Below, piece after piece: positions 8,800-21,383 of a stretch of DNA of 64,000 bases. Source of the stretch: Oricola thermophila (lineage in GTDB: Bacteria > Pseudomonadota > Alphaproteobacteria > Rhizobiales > Rhizobiaceae); contig NZ_CP054836.1 of assembly GCF_013358405.1 (NCBI RefSeq), forward strand, positions 3,882,001-3,946,000. The letters are read 5' to 3'. Position 1 is the first letter of the stretch, and each line of letters opens with the position of its first letter. Both the position numbers and the translations under genes were made by a program. The notes below the pieces were generated by a model. That model was not told the DNA's origin. It ran no database searches and saw nothing but the letters and a program-made list of their open reading frames with translations.

Positions 8800-8840
8800 A
8801 AAATCAAAGAAAAACCGGGAGCGCCGCAAAGCGCTCCCGG
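8800..8840 (-). terminator. Intrinsic terminator for the secreted PepSY-like gene
   Basis: On the minus strand, CCGGGAGCGC-TTTGCG-GCGCTCCCGG (8815-8840) is followed by a T-rich run. It lies 49 bases past the stop of the minus-strand gene at 8889-9305. Confidence 0.85.
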
Positions 8841-8888
8841 CGTGACGACCGAACAGGAAGGGACGATACAGTTCGGCCGAAGTTGGCG

Positions 8889-9305
8889 TCAGTGGATGCC
8901 GAAATGGTAGGAGAAGCCGCCGGTACGGCCGTGGAAGGTCACGCCGGGCCGATGGCGAGTATGAAACAACGGTTTGCGTGACAGGACGCGAGCGGTGCGG
9001 CCATCGACGACGAGGCGGACCGGCCCTCGGCGGCTGGTTGCATGCAGCACGTAGTCTCCGTGGCGCATCCGGATGTTGCGGATGTTGCGATAGCCTTTCC
9101 GGTGCAGCGATTTGATGACCGCACGGCGTGGCAGGATGCGACGTTGATGCCTGATGTAGCCTCGGTCATGTTGAGCGACGAGATTTGCCTGGACACCGTT
9201 AGCGGGAGTGGCGACGGTCGCGGCAACCGGCATTGCCGAGGTGGCGGAAACGGTACCGGCGGAAAAAAGCGCTGCGAAAGCGGCAGTGGCGATGACATTC
9301 TTCAT
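8889..9305 (-). CDS. Secreted PepSY-like hypothetical protein
   Basis: A 138-residue protein with a signal peptide (MKNVIATAAFAALFSAG then an Ala-rich cleavage region). After it comes a basic domain, roughly 50-115, in which RGYRNIRNIRMRHGDYVLHA and GPVRLVVDGRTARVLS resemble a PepSY-like repeat. The C-terminal tail is rich in His, Gly and aromatic residues. The start follows a good ribosome site AAGGGAG; a longer start would put 20 polar residues before the signal peptide. Function unknown; small periplasmic PepSY-like proteins often bind or modulate enzymes. Confidence 0.75.
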   Translation of the reverse strand: MKNVIATAAFAALFSAGTVSATSAMPVAATVATPANGVQANLVAQHDRGYIRHQRRILPRRAVIKSLHRKGYRNIRNIRMRHGDYVLHATSRRGPVRLVVDGRTARVLSRKPLFHTRHRPGVTFHGRTGGFSYHFGIH

Positions 9306-9435
9306 GATCGGTCTCCCTTTCGGTTCCGGCCCGTGATGGCCGGCGGTTATCAGGCGTGGAGACACAATGGCCCAACCCGGCTGAACCGAACCGGAAGGCC
9401 TTGTTCATCTGGCGTTCAGGAAGGAAATTCCGCGC

Positions 9436-9441
9436 CCTTGA
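9436..9441 (+). promoter_or_regulatory. Possible RpoH (sigma-32) -35 element
   Basis: CTTGAA matches the -35 of heat-shock promoters and lies about 130 bases upstream of the small heat-shock gene. The -10 region downstream is a poor match, so this is tentative. Confidence 0.3.
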
Positions 9442-9469
9442 ACGCGTTTCGGTGAATCACCAGATAGAT

Positions 9470-9576
9470 CGGGCGGACGCCGTACGGGTCCGTTGGCATT
9501 CAATGGCTGCGCCTCGAGCAGGGTGGCCGCGCATGCCAAACGCAACACAGTCGCTCACGAATGGAGGACACCCATG
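9470..9576 (+). promoter_or_regulatory. ROSE-like RNA thermometer in the hsp20 leader
   Basis: The leader can form a hairpin CGGAC/GTCCG near 9474-9492, a longer arm GGCAT/ATGCC with an internal GC-rich stem, and a final hairpin in which GTC-G-CTC (9550-9556) pairs with GAG-GAC (9564-9569), leaving a single bulged G. This buries the ribosome site GGAGGA just before ATG 9574. ROSE elements of rhizobial small heat-shock genes use a U(U/C)GCU anti-Shine-Dalgarno with an unpaired or G-G paired guanine, and here the sequence is TCGCT. The structure is read by eye; family membership is inference. Confidence 0.6.
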
Positions 9577-10047
9577 CGTCATGTAGACTATTCGCCCCTT
9601 TTCCGCTCGACCGTCGGATTCGACCGACTTTTCTCCATGCTGGACACGCTTGCCCAGCCGGAGCACAACGGTCAGACCTATCCGCCTTACAACATCGAGC
9701 GCACGGGCGAGAACAACTATCGCATAACGATGGCCGTTGCAGGCTTTTCCGAGGATGACCTGTCGATCGAAGCCCGCGCCAATGTCTTGACTGTCGCCGG
9801 CGCGAAGCCGGAACAGAAGGACGAGGAGAAGCGCGAGTTTCTGCATCGCGGCATCGCTTCGCGCGCCTTCGAGCGTCGTTTCCAGCTCGCCGATTATGTG
9901 GAAGTGAAATCCGCCGAGCTGAAGAACGGTCTCTTGCATATCGACCTCGAGCGCGAGATTCCCGAAGCGATGAAGCCGCGCAAGATCGCGATCAAGAATG
10001 GCCAGGACAAGAATGGCAAGCAGATCGAGGCGAAGGCCGTCAACTGA
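9574..10047 (+). CDS. Small heat-shock protein, Hsp20 class A (IbpA-like)
   Basis: A 157-residue alpha-crystallin-domain chaperone. The N-terminus MRHVDYSPLFRSTVGFDRLF and the segment YNIERTGENNYRITMAVAGF are class-A signatures in rhizobia; the domain ends near residue 130 with LKNGLLHIDLEREIPE, and a short basic tail holds an I-x-I-like KIAIKN. It binds unfolding proteins under heat stress. A ribosome site GGAGGA precedes the chosen ATG; the frame is open further left but without a fitting start. A thermometer-like leader and a strong terminator flank the gene, indicating a monocistronic heat-regulated unit. Confidence 0.95.
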   Translation: MRHVDYSPLFRSTVGFDRLFSMLDTLAQPEHNGQTYPPYNIERTGENNYRITMAVAGFSEDDLSIEARANVLTVAGAKPEQKDEEKREFLHRGIASRAFERRFQLADYVEVKSAELKNGLLHIDLEREIPEAMKPRKIAIKNGQDKNGKQIEAKAVN

Positions 10048-10125
10048 GACATTCGCGGAATGATCCAATTATCCGGTCACACGCCGTTGCGCCGGTTCCT
10101 CCCTGCCGGCAGGCACGGCGATGGG

Positions 10126-10149
10126 AAGGCGGGGGAAACCCCGCCTTTT
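10126..10149 (+). terminator. Intrinsic terminator of the hsp20 gene
   Basis: AAGGCGGGG-loop-CCCCGCCTTTTC forms a strong hairpin with a four-T tail on the plus strand, 79 bases after the hsp20 stop. It also sits just after the end of the convergent bufD, where it could act as a barrier. Confidence 0.85.
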
Positions 10150-10160
10150 CTCATGACGGA

Positions 10161-10772
10161 TCAAGGTTGGCGGAAGCGTCGCGCCAGAAGATGGTCGAGT
10201 GACAACCGGCCGGGGCCGTTGGCGACGATCATCAGCATCAGGAAAACCCACATCATGCGCTGGTCGAATATGATCGAATCGGGAAAGCGATCGAACATCG
10301 CGCCGACATATTTTCCGGAAAGGCCGTGGAAGGCGATGTCGACGTAGCTCTGCACCGCGATGAAGGCAATCATTCCGAGCGCGGCGATGCGACTGAACAG
10401 CCCGAGCACGATAAGCAGCGGTAGCGCGATCTCCGCCATCGTGCCGAGAATGACCACGAAATCCCAGTAGAACGGAATCGCGTCAACATCTGCGCCATGA
10501 TCCTCGAACACTGGCGGCAGAATGGACGCATAGGCGCCGACCGACGGTTTGAGGAAACCGAAGACTCCGTCCCCGAGCTTGTTCCAGCCGGAATTCAGGT
10601 AATAGAGGAGAAGCAGGCTGGCGAAGGCGAAGCGAGCGGCAAAGCCGTTGAACCAGCCCGAGAGTCCGTTTTCCAGGCTCCTGAAAATCCGGTCGTGCAG
10701 TCTGGCGAGCGCCTTGACCTGCGCGGGAAGGAAAGCGTCCTGCACGTCTTTCGTATCGGCGATGTCGCTCAT
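10161..10772 (-). CDS. bufD: BufD-like DoxX-family membrane protein of the bufferin operon
   Basis: A 203-residue integral membrane protein with about four hydrophobic segments (roughly 47-61, 100-123, 127-143, 172-186) and the DoxX-type pattern, including LYYLNSGWNKL and FHGLSGKYVG. DoxX proteins accompany DUF692/DUF2063 pairs in bufferin loci, where the member is called BufD; its exact step is not established. Last gene of a four-gene minus-strand operon, 18 bases after bufC. The first 45 residues are soluble and charged. Confidence 0.8.
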   Translation of the reverse strand: MSDIADTKDVQDAFLPAQVKALARLHDRIFRSLENGLSGWFNGFAARFAFASLLLLYYLNSGWNKLGDGVFGFLKPSVGAYASILPPVFEDHGADVDAIPFYWDFVVILGTMAEIALPLLIVLGLFSRIAALGMIAFIAVQSYVDIAFHGLSGKYVGAMFDRFPDSIIFDQRMMWVFLMLMIVANGPGRLSLDHLLARRFRQP

Positions 10773-10790
10773 TGTGCTTGTCCCGTTTGG

Positions 10791-11570
10791 CTATTGTGTC
10801 GCGACCGCGGCGAAAGCGCCGGTGCTCAGAAGGCCCGTGATCGCCGACGCGACGTCGAATGACCCGGCCTTGGCGAGGCCGGCGGCGGCGGCTTCGCCGA
10901 GCGCGCCACCCTGAATGAGACACGAGAAAAAGGCGTCGTGGCCGTCGTCGAGCGCAATGACAATGACCTCATGGCCGGGGCGCGTGACCAGGGCGCTTTG
11001 TGCGCGGGCGGCGTCGATGCGGCCGACGGTCTCGTGATTGCGGTTGGCGTCGAATATGTCGAAGACCGCGTATTCCGAGATGACGAGACCGGTGGCGGGG
11101 TGCGGCGCGAAGGTCACGCTCTCCAGGGCGGACGGCGGGATCTCGCCGAGTACGGCGGGGGCGAGCGGCTCCACATCGGCCGCGTGATAGGCCGTGAGCC
11201 AGGCGCGCTCGAGCCGGGCGACGTCGGCAAGATAGGGCATCCGGCGGGTATGCTCGAACGTTTCAACGAAGGCTGGAAATTCGTGGCCGTAGAGAAACAG
11301 CAGCGGCGAGACCGGGGGATGGGCGCGGACGAATTCGCGCGCCATGTCGCGGAACAGCGTCTCGCCGGCGATGCGCCTGACCGCCGGGAAGATGTCGGCA
11401 AGCGCGTTGATCAGGCTGACGGTGACGTTGTTGCGGTAGACATTGAAGCGCCTGACCGCCTTCTTGCCGCGCGGACCGACGACATGGGCCGGCTCGTCGT
11501 GGCGCGGGTCGAGGATCGATGCGCAGAAGTCCGCGGTGTCCAGGGCGGGATGGTCAGCTTCCGGTCGCAT
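10791..11570 (-). CDS. bufC: BufC-like DUF2063 partner protein
   Basis: A 259-residue protein of the DUF2063 (HvfC/BufC) family, with the N-terminal pattern FCASILDP...[22 protein letters not shown] at about 15-65, and [13 protein letters not shown] further on. Family members resemble the RRE-type or PqqD-like partners that present a precursor peptide to a DUF692 enzyme. The start overlaps the end of bufB by 17 bases, implying coupled translation. The older label 'putative DNA-binding domain protein' for this family is probably misleading in this setting. Confidence 0.85.
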   Translation of the reverse strand: MRPEADHPALDTADFCASILDPRHDEPAHVVGPRGKKAVRRFNVYRNNVTVSLINALADIFPAVRRIAGETLFRDMAREFVRAHPPVSPLLFLYGHEFPAFVETFEHTRRMPYLADVARLERAWLTAYHAADVEPLAPAVLGEIPPSALESVTFAPHPATGLVISEYAVFDIFDANRNHETVGRIDAARAQSALVTRPGHEVIVIALDDGHDAFFSCLIQGGALGEAAAAGLAKAGSFDVASAITGLLSTGAFAAVATQ

Positions 11571-12504
11571 GGCTCTTGCCCATCATGAAGGTGCGCGCGG
11601 CCTCGTCGAGAATGCGGTCCGCCGCCTCGGCCTCGGCACGCAATACCGGCCAGTCGGGCAGATCGGAGTCCCATTCGACCAGGGTCGGCACGGGCCCGCA
11701 CTGCCGGACGACGACCGAGAACAGGTCCCAGACCGCGTCCGCAACGGGCGCGTCGTGGCTGTCGATCAGCAGCGGATCGCCTTCGTCGTCTTCCTGTACC
11801 GCGTGTCCGGCGAGGTGGATCTCGCCGACATGCTCCATCGGATAGTCCACGAGGTAGGACATCGGCGAGAAGCCGTGATTGGTGGCGGAGACGAAGACGT
11901 TGTTGACGTCGAGCAGCAGGCCGCAGCCGGTACGGCGCACGATCTCGCGGAGGAAGTCGGTCTCGCTCATCGTCGAGTTGTCGAAGACGACATAGGTCGA
12001 CGGATTCTCGAGCAGTATCCGGCGGCCGATGTGGTCCTGCATCCGTTCGACATGCGCGCAGACGTGTCCCAGCGTCTCCTCCGTGTAGGGCAGGGGCAGC
12101 AGATCGTTCATGAACACCTCGTCGTGGGTCGACCAAGCGAGATGCTCGGAGACGAGCGCCGGCTCGTAGCGCTCGACCAGCGCCCTGAAACGGTCGAGAT
12201 GGTCGGCGCTCAGCGGTCGCGGCCCGCCGATCGACATGCAGACGCCGTGCAGCGAGAGCGGGAAGTCCCGGCGTACGCGCTCCAGCGCCCGGTGCGGAAA
12301 GCCGCCGTCGCCCATGTAATTCTCGGCATGGACCTCAAGGAATCCGACCGGGCCGGGATCGGACAGGATTGCGTCGAGATGGGCATGCTTGAAGCCGACC
12401 CCGGCCGAGGCCGGAATACGGGCGGTGCTGGCCGCAAACCGGGAGCCGCCGGCAGCCTGGGGCGGGGCCTCGGACGAACCTTCGCGAAGAGGGGTCGTGG
12501 TCAT
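11554..12504 (-). CDS. bufB: BufB-like DUF692/MNIO multinuclear iron oxidase
   Basis: A 316-residue TIM-barrel-type enzyme of the DUF692 family (multinuclear nonheme iron-dependent oxidases). Probable metal ligands lie in conserved patches: [57 protein letters not shown] and LVEWDSDLP, together a run of His, Glu and Asp typical of a di- or tri-iron site. In characterised bufferin systems it modifies precursor cysteines to 5-thiooxazole rings. Start MTTTPLREG chosen because the frame upstream runs back through bufA. It begins 35 bases after bufA and overlaps bufC. Confidence 0.9.
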   Translation of the reverse strand: MTTTPLREGSSEAPPQAAGGSRFAASTARIPASAGVGFKHAHLDAILSDPGPVGFLEVHAENYMGDGGFPHRALERVRRDFPLSLHGVCMSIGGPRPLSADHLDRFRALVERYEPALVSEHLAWSTHDEVFMNDLLPLPYTEETLGHVCAHVERMQDHIGRRILLENPSTYVVFDNSTMSETDFLREIVRRTGCGLLLDVNNVFVSATNHGFSPMSYLVDYPMEHVGEIHLAGHAVQEDDEGDPLLIDSHDAPVADAVWDLFSVVVRQCGPVPTLVEWDSDLPDWPVLRAEAEAADRILDEAARTFMMGKSHATGS

Positions 12505-12539
12505 GGCGAAATCTCCGGTTTGCGGCAGGTCGGGCGAAA

Positions 12540-12848
12540 TCAGGCCGGCAGGTCGCGGTCGAGCGGCTCGAGCGAGCCGGTGCGGCCGTCCGGCAGTTCC
12601 ATCGACGTGCAGGTGCCTTCCTCGACATACTTCCAGGCGTTGCCCTGGTAGTCGATGGTCGAGGTGCCCTGGCAGGTCGTGCCCGGTCCGGCTGCGCAAT
12701 CGTTCTGGCCGGCCAACGCGACACCGTAGCATTTCACATTGGCGGCGGCCGCATCAGTGGCGGTAACAAGCTGGGCGCCTGACAGGGCGGCAGCAACCGC
12801 GCCGGCGAGAACGGCACCGGAAAGTGCGGACTTGGAAGCATTGGACAT
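12540..12848 (-). CDS. bufA: BufA-like bufferin precursor (DUF2282), exported
   Basis: A 102-residue precursor: a signal peptide (about 1-35, [20 protein letters not shown]) then a core of about 65 residues with four cysteines in the order [20 protein letters not shown] and EEGTC. This matches DUF2282 bufferin precursors, whose central cysteines are turned into heterocycles by the adjacent MNIO enzyme; the mature periplasmic peptide sequesters copper or similar metals. The gene leads the operon bufA-bufB-bufC-bufD. A ribosome site GAGGAG lies upstream of ATG. Which metal is bound cannot be read from the sequence. Confidence 0.88.
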   Translation of the reverse strand: MSNASKSALSGAVLAGAVAAALSGAQLVTATDAAAANVKCYGVALAGQNDCAAGPGTTCQGTSTIDYQGNAWKYVEEGTCTSMELPDGRTGSLEPLDRDLPA

Positions 12849-12920
12849 GTGTAACTCCTCTGAATGTTCGGGCCGGACTTTTCCGCCCGGCAAACGCAGG
12901 AGTCGCAGAGTGGCCAATAA

Positions 12921-12945
12921 AACGGAAATCAAGGCGACGTTATCC
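12921..12945 (-). promoter_or_regulatory. Possible ECF-sigma promoter of the bufferin operon
   Basis: On the minus strand GGATA (12945-12941), a 16-base spacer and CGTT (12924-12921) resemble the GGAAC-N16/17-CGTT type of promoter, about 73 bases upstream of bufA. Bufferin operons elsewhere are controlled by ECF sigma factors, but no sigma gene is seen nearby, so this is tentative. Confidence 0.3.
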
Positions 12946-12989
12946 GCCGTCACTTCCGTGTGAGGGAAAGTTGAGCGCGCGAGATGAAC

Positions 12990-14042
12990 TCACGCGTCGA
13001 GCAATTCGGAAAATCGGGCGATGTCCGTTTCCTTCGTTTCGAAGCTGGTGACCATGCGCACGAGCGTTTCGCCTTCCGCCAGCCCGGTGTTCTCGCCGGC
13101 CGGTTCCGGCCAGTCGTGGAAATGCACGCCGGCGGCAAGCAGGCGATCGTACTCGCCGACCGGCAGGATCGCGAACACCTCGTTTGCCTGCGGCGGCCAT
13201 GCCAGTCGCGCGCGGTTGCTGTTTTCAATCGTCGCGGCGAGCCTGGCCGCCATGGCATTGGCGTGCCGGGCGAGTTCGAGCCAGAGGCCGTTTTCGAGAT
13301 AGGCCAGGAACTGGGCAGCGACAAAGCGCGACTTTGAGAACAGCTGCCCCGAGCGCTTGCGCAGCCACGGCATGTCCCGCGCCATTTCCGGATCGAAGAA
13401 CAACAGCGCTTCGGCGCACCAGCAGCCGTTCTTGGTGCCGCCGAAGGACAGGATGTCCACACCGCTCTTCCATGTCATCTCCGCCGGCGAGCAATCGAGC
13501 GAGACAAGAGCATTGGCGAAACGGGCCCCGTCCATGTGCAGCGGCAGGCCATGATCGCGGCAAACCCCCGATATCGCGGTGATGTCCTCCAATCCGTAGA
13601 CCGTGCCGATCTCGGTTGCCTGGGTTATCGAGACAGCCATGGCGCGGCCCATGTTGACCGTGCCCGGAGAGAAAGGCTCGATCTCCTCGCGCAGTCGCGA
13701 CGCATCGATCTTGCCCGAGCTGCCGGGTACAGGGCGCACGCGCACACCGCCGGTCAGGAACTCCGGCGCGCCGCCCTCGTCCTCGCGAACATGGGCGTCG
13801 GCGTGGGCAAAGGCGACGCCGCCTATGCGGTTGACCGCGGCAAGCGCCAGCGAATTGGCCGCCGTTCCGGTAGGCAGGAACCAGACGGAAACTTCATGCT
13901 CGAAGATCTCGGCCAGGCGCCTTTCGGCCTCGCGATCGAGCGGGCCGGTTCCATAGGCGGCGTGAAAGCCGCTTCCGTGTTCGGTCAGGGCGGCGGAAAT
14001 GGCCGGATGGGCGCCTGCCCAGTTGTCGGAAGCGAAATACAT
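12990..14042 (-). CDS. ltaE: Low-specificity L-threonine aldolase
   Basis: A 350-residue PLP-dependent beta-eliminating lyase that splits L-threonine (and allo-threonine) to glycine and acetaldehyde. Landmarks: FASDNWAGAHP at the N-terminus, LPTGTAANSLAL near residue 55, the cofactor-binding Asp in LHMDGARFANA near residue 170, and the PLP lysine in SFGGTKNGCW near residue 205. The length is normal. A perfect 10-bp palindrome lies about 50 bases upstream of its start and could regulate it. A glycine-producing enzyme fits a genome with sarcosine oxidase, but the link is only thematic. Confidence 0.93.
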   Translation of the reverse strand: MYFASDNWAGAHPAISAALTEHGSGFHAAYGTGPLDREAERRLAEIFEHEVSVWFLPTGTAANSLALAAVNRIGGVAFAHADAHVREDEGGAPEFLTGGVRVRPVPGSSGKIDASRLREEIEPFSPGTVNMGRAMAVSITQATEIGTVYGLEDITAISGVCRDHGLPLHMDGARFANALVSLDCSPAEMTWKSGVDILSFGGTKNGCWCAEALLFFDPEMARDMPWLRKRSGQLFSKSRFVAAQFLAYLENGLWLELARHANAMAARLAATIENSNRARLAWPPQANEVFAILPVGEYDRLLAAGVHFHDWPEPAGENTGLAEGETLVRMVTSFETKETDIARFSELLDA

Positions 14043-14091
14043 GGCGGATCTCCCAGGAATGGTTCAGCAACGGACCTTCGGCAGATATCGC

Positions 14092-14119
14092 GAAACGATG
14101 TAACCCGAAACATCGTTTC
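14092..14119. promoter_or_regulatory. Operator-like perfect palindrome upstream of ltaE
   Basis: GAAACGATGT and ACATCGTTTC are exact reverse complements separated by eight bases. The repeat is 50 bases from the ltaE start codon and about 320 from gltB, and has no T tract, so an operator is likelier than a terminator. Confidence 0.55.
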
Positions 14120-14190
14120 TGCGACATTTTCGATCCTTTCCTGCGCGATTTTTTTGCAATTGCATCTTGAGAAATTTCCCGCTATCTGCC

Positions 14191-14219
14191 ATAGGAATAT
14201 GACAGCATTGCTGTCCTAT
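14191..14219. promoter_or_regulatory. Second palindrome in the ltaE-gltB region
   Basis: GACAGC-ATT-GCTGTC is a perfect 6-bp inverted repeat, with outer ATAGGA and TCCTAT extending it imperfectly. It is about 225 bases upstream of gltB. The regulator is not known; an Lrp-type or amino-acid-responsive factor is one guess. Confidence 0.4.
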
Positions 14220-14442
14220 TTTGCATTTCGGGTCGAACGGCATGGCAATTTCCGTTCGGTCCGTATACGCGTCTGCAGGCGCAGGGCCCCGATCAGATCC
14301 TGGCGAGCAGCATACCGATCTCACCGGCTTCGGCAGGTGCAGCGTCGAAGCGCCGGTTGGCCGGGCGGGTGTCGGTGCGGGTCCCGAAATGCTAGATAGG
14401 GCAAGGAAAACGCGCGTCAGCGCCGAGACGGAGGATTGAGCG

Positions 14443-19164
<4,722 letters not shown>

Positions 19165-19167
19165 CCC

Positions 19168-19491
19168 ATGATCGTGTCGACAACCAACACGATCGAGGGG
19201 CGCAGGATCGTCGAATACAAGGGTGTGGTCACCGGGGAGGCGATCCTCGGGGCCAATATCTTTCGCGATTTTTTCGCCGGTATTCGCGATATCGTTGGCG
19301 GGCGGTCCGGTGCCTACGAGAAATCTCTGCGCGAGGCGCGCGAGATCGCGCTGCGCGAAATGGAAGAGGAAGCGCTTCGTTGCGGCTGCAATGCGGTCAT
19401 CGGCGTCGACCTCGATTATGAAAACATAGCGGCCGGTTCCGGCTCGATGCTGATGGTGTCGGCGTCGGGCACGGCAGTCGTCATCGAATAG
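19168..19491 (+). CDS. YbjQ/UPF0145 family protein
   Basis: A 107-residue protein of the YbjQ (UPF0145, DUF74) family: [19 protein letters not shown] at the start and [19 protein letters not shown] near residue 75, which is the family's conserved core. The family forms pentameric rings; the biochemical role is not established, although it is sometimes labelled heavy-metal binding. It sits 3 bases after gltB and 14 before gltD, so it is cotranscribed inside the glutamate synthase operon, an unusual insertion. Confidence 0.88.
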   Translation: MIVSTTNTIEGRRIVEYKGVVTGEAILGANIFRDFFAGIRDIVGGRSGAYEKSLREAREIALREMEEEALRCGCNAVIGVDLDYENIAAGSGSMLMVSASGTAVVIE

Positions 19492-19505
19492 TTGCGGGAT
19501 CAATC

Positions 19506-20960
19506 ATGGGCAAGGTAACGGGTTTCCTCGAGATCGACCGGCAGACGCCGAAGTACCAGCCGGCGTCCGACCGCATCAGGCATTTCAAGGAGTTCACCAT
19601 TCCCCTCGAGGACGGGGAGGTGGTCAAGCAGGCAGCGCGCTGCATGGATTGCGGCATCCCGTTCTGCCACGGGCCGACGGGCTGTCCGGTCAACAACCAG
19701 ATTCCCGACTGGAACGACCTCGTCTACAACGGGGACTGGGACAACGCGATCCGCAACCTGCATTCGACCAACAATTTCCCCGAGATCACGGGACGAATCT
19801 GCCCGGCGCCCTGCGAGGAGGCCTGTACGCTGAACCTCGAGGACGTTCCCGTCGCGATCAAGACGGTTGAGCAGGCCATCGCCGACAAGGCCTATGAGAG
19901 CGGCTATGTCGTGCCGCAGCCGGCGGCGACGAAGACGGGCAAGAAGGTTGCCATTATCGGTTCCGGCCCGGCGGGCCTGGCGGCGGCGCAGCAGCTCGGC
20001 CGCGCCGGTCACGAGGTGCACGTGTTCGAGCGCGAGGCACGGATCGGCGGGCTGATGCGCTACGGCATCCCGGACTTCAAGATGGAGAAGCGCTATATAG
20101 ACGCGCGCCAGAAGCAGATGGAAGGCGAGGGCGTGACGTTCCACGTCAATGTCAATGTCGGGGTCGACAAGCCGGTCGCGGAACTGATCGAGGAATTCGA
20201 TGCCGTGCTTTACTGCGGCGGCTCGGAAAAGCCGCGCGAGGCGGGCATTCCCGGCGGCGACCTCGCCGGTGTGCATCCGGCGATGAACTACCTCGTGCAG
20301 CAGAACAAGCGCGTGGCCGGCGAGAATATCGGCTCGGTCGCATGGGCGTCGGAGCCGATCGTCGCCAACGGCAAACATGTTGTTGTTGTTGGTGGTGGCG
20401 ACACAGCCTCCGACTGCATAGGCACCGCGTTCCGTCAGGGTGCGGTGAAGGTAACCCAGCTCGACATCCGACCGCAGCCGCCTGAAAAGGAAGACAAGCT
20501 TGCCGTGTGGCCGTACTGGGCGACCAAGATGCGCACGTCGTCATCCCAGGCGGAAGGCGCGCAACGGGAATTCCAGGTGGCTACGCTGGAATTCATAGGC
20601 GAGAATGGGCAACTGACCCATGTCAAATGCTGTGAGGTCGATGAGAAGCGTGAGCCGATCGCTGGTACGGAATTTTATATCCGGGCGGATCTAGCCTTTA
20701 TCGCAATCGGTTTTTCGGGTCCGCTGGAAGATGGCGTGATCGCGGAACTCGGCGACAAGTTGCAGATCGACGTTGACCGGCGTGGCGGTACCTCGGTGCA
20801 TGCCAACGACCTCGATTACAGGACAACCACCGACAAGGTCTTCGCTGCCGGTGATGCACGGCGTGGTCAATCACTCGTCGTTTGGGCGATTCGTGAGGGT
20901 CGGCAGGCGGCCCACGCAATCGACAAGTTCCTGATGGGCGAGACGGTTTTGCCGCGCTGA
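19506..20960 (+). CDS. gltD: Glutamate synthase (NADPH) small subunit
   Basis: A 484-residue beta subunit. The N-terminal quarter holds cysteine clusters for two 4Fe-4S centres (CMDCGIPFCHG, GCPVNNQIP, CPAPCEEAC). Two nucleotide-binding folds follow: the FAD motif GSGPAGLAAAQQLG near residue 156 and the NADPH motif VVGGGDTASDC near residue 298; a late AAGDARRGQSLVVWAI is the usual FAD contact. It delivers NADPH electrons to GltB for ammonia assimilation. The start ATG 19506 lies just after YbjQ. Codon use becomes less G+C rich near the end (20540-20960), without any break in the frame. Confidence 0.98.
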   Translation: MGKVTGFLEIDRQTPKYQPASDRIRHFKEFTIPLEDGEVVKQAARCMDCGIPFCHGPTGCPVNNQIPDWNDLVYNGDWDNAIRNLHSTNNFPEITGRICPAPCEEACTLNLEDVPVAIKTVEQAIADKAYESGYVVPQPAATKTGKKVAIIGSGPAGLAAAQQLGRAGHEVHVFEREARIGGLMRYGIPDFKMEKRYIDARQKQMEGEGVTFHVNVNVGVDKPVAELIEEFDAVLYCGGSEKPREAGIPGGDLAGVHPAMNYLVQQNKRVAGENIGSVAWASEPIVANGKHVVVVGGGDTASDCIGTAFRQGAVKVTQLDIRPQPPEKEDKLAVWPYWATKMRTSSSQAEGAQREFQVATLEFIGENGQLTHVKCCEVDEKREPIAGTEFYIRADLAFIAIGFSGPLEDGVIAELGDKLQIDVDRRGGTSVHANDLDYRTTTDKVFAAGDARRGQSLVVWAIREGRQAAHAIDKFLMGETVLPR

Positions 20961-21061
20961 CGCTCTACAGCACGAATCGCAGCGCTTTGACTTGGCGCAA
21001 GGCGTCAGAGCCAATCGGCGTTCATGATCCCTCATGTCTCATGCGATGATGGGGGTCGATC

Positions 21062-21262
21062 ATGTTCGCACTGTTTCTTGCCGCTTACCTTCTCACTGCA
21101 CCGACGCTGATGGGTATCGTTGTTATCATGTTGCTGACAGCGGACCTTTTCTCGGCGCAGCATATAGCCATCGCCGCGGTAGCGGGTGCGGCTATCGGGG
21201 TTCCGGTCGCGTGGCTTGTGGCGCGCAAGCTTGAGCACATTTTCGACGTCAAGCGTAACTGA
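21062..21262 (+). CDS. Small membrane protein (often mislabelled CTP synthetase)
   Basis: A 66-residue protein with two hydrophobic helices: FALFLAAYLLTAPTLMGIVV at the N-terminus, a second at about 35-52 (IAIAAVAGAAIGVPVAWLVA), and a short basic tail. Rhizobiales genomes carry such two-helix proteins, sometimes named CTP synthetase by error. A purine-rich GATGGGGG precedes ATG. Function unknown. Confidence 0.65.
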   Translation: MFALFLAAYLLTAPTLMGIVVIMLLTADLFSAQHIAIAAVAGAAIGVPVAWLVARKLEHIFDVKRN

Positions 21263-21383
21263 AAAAAGCACCTATCTGAACGGTGCTTCCAAGCAGCTGT
21301 GCATGGCTGTATAGCGCGGTTGACCATGATGGCGTGATGCGGCATCGGTGAGCCCTGTTTTCCGACTCATGAGGAGCCTGCCC

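Larger units (their letters stand above)
14043..14442. other. Intergenic region between divergent ltaE and gltB
   Basis: 400 bases with no convincing gene. The left half is unusually A+T rich for this window and carries three palindromes: 14092-14119, TGCAATTGCA at 14155-14164, and GACAGC-ATT-GCTGTC at 14201-14215. It must hold both divergent promoters. A 72-codon frame in the right half lacks coding signs. Confidence 0.7.

Noticed and set aside
8800..8840. Terminator as part of the lysophospholipase leader
   Set aside because: The T tract is on the minus strand and the hairpin directly follows the end of the PepSY-like gene, so it terminates that gene.
14221..14439. 72-codon frame before gltB as a small gene
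   Set aside because: No ribosome site, Ala/Gly-rich translation and no family resemblance; more likely leader sequence.
21262..21305. Hairpin AGCACC/GGTGCT after the small membrane gene as a terminator
   Set aside because: The poly-A lies on the wrong side for the plus-strand gene, and no minus-strand gene ends there; the stem is only six bases.
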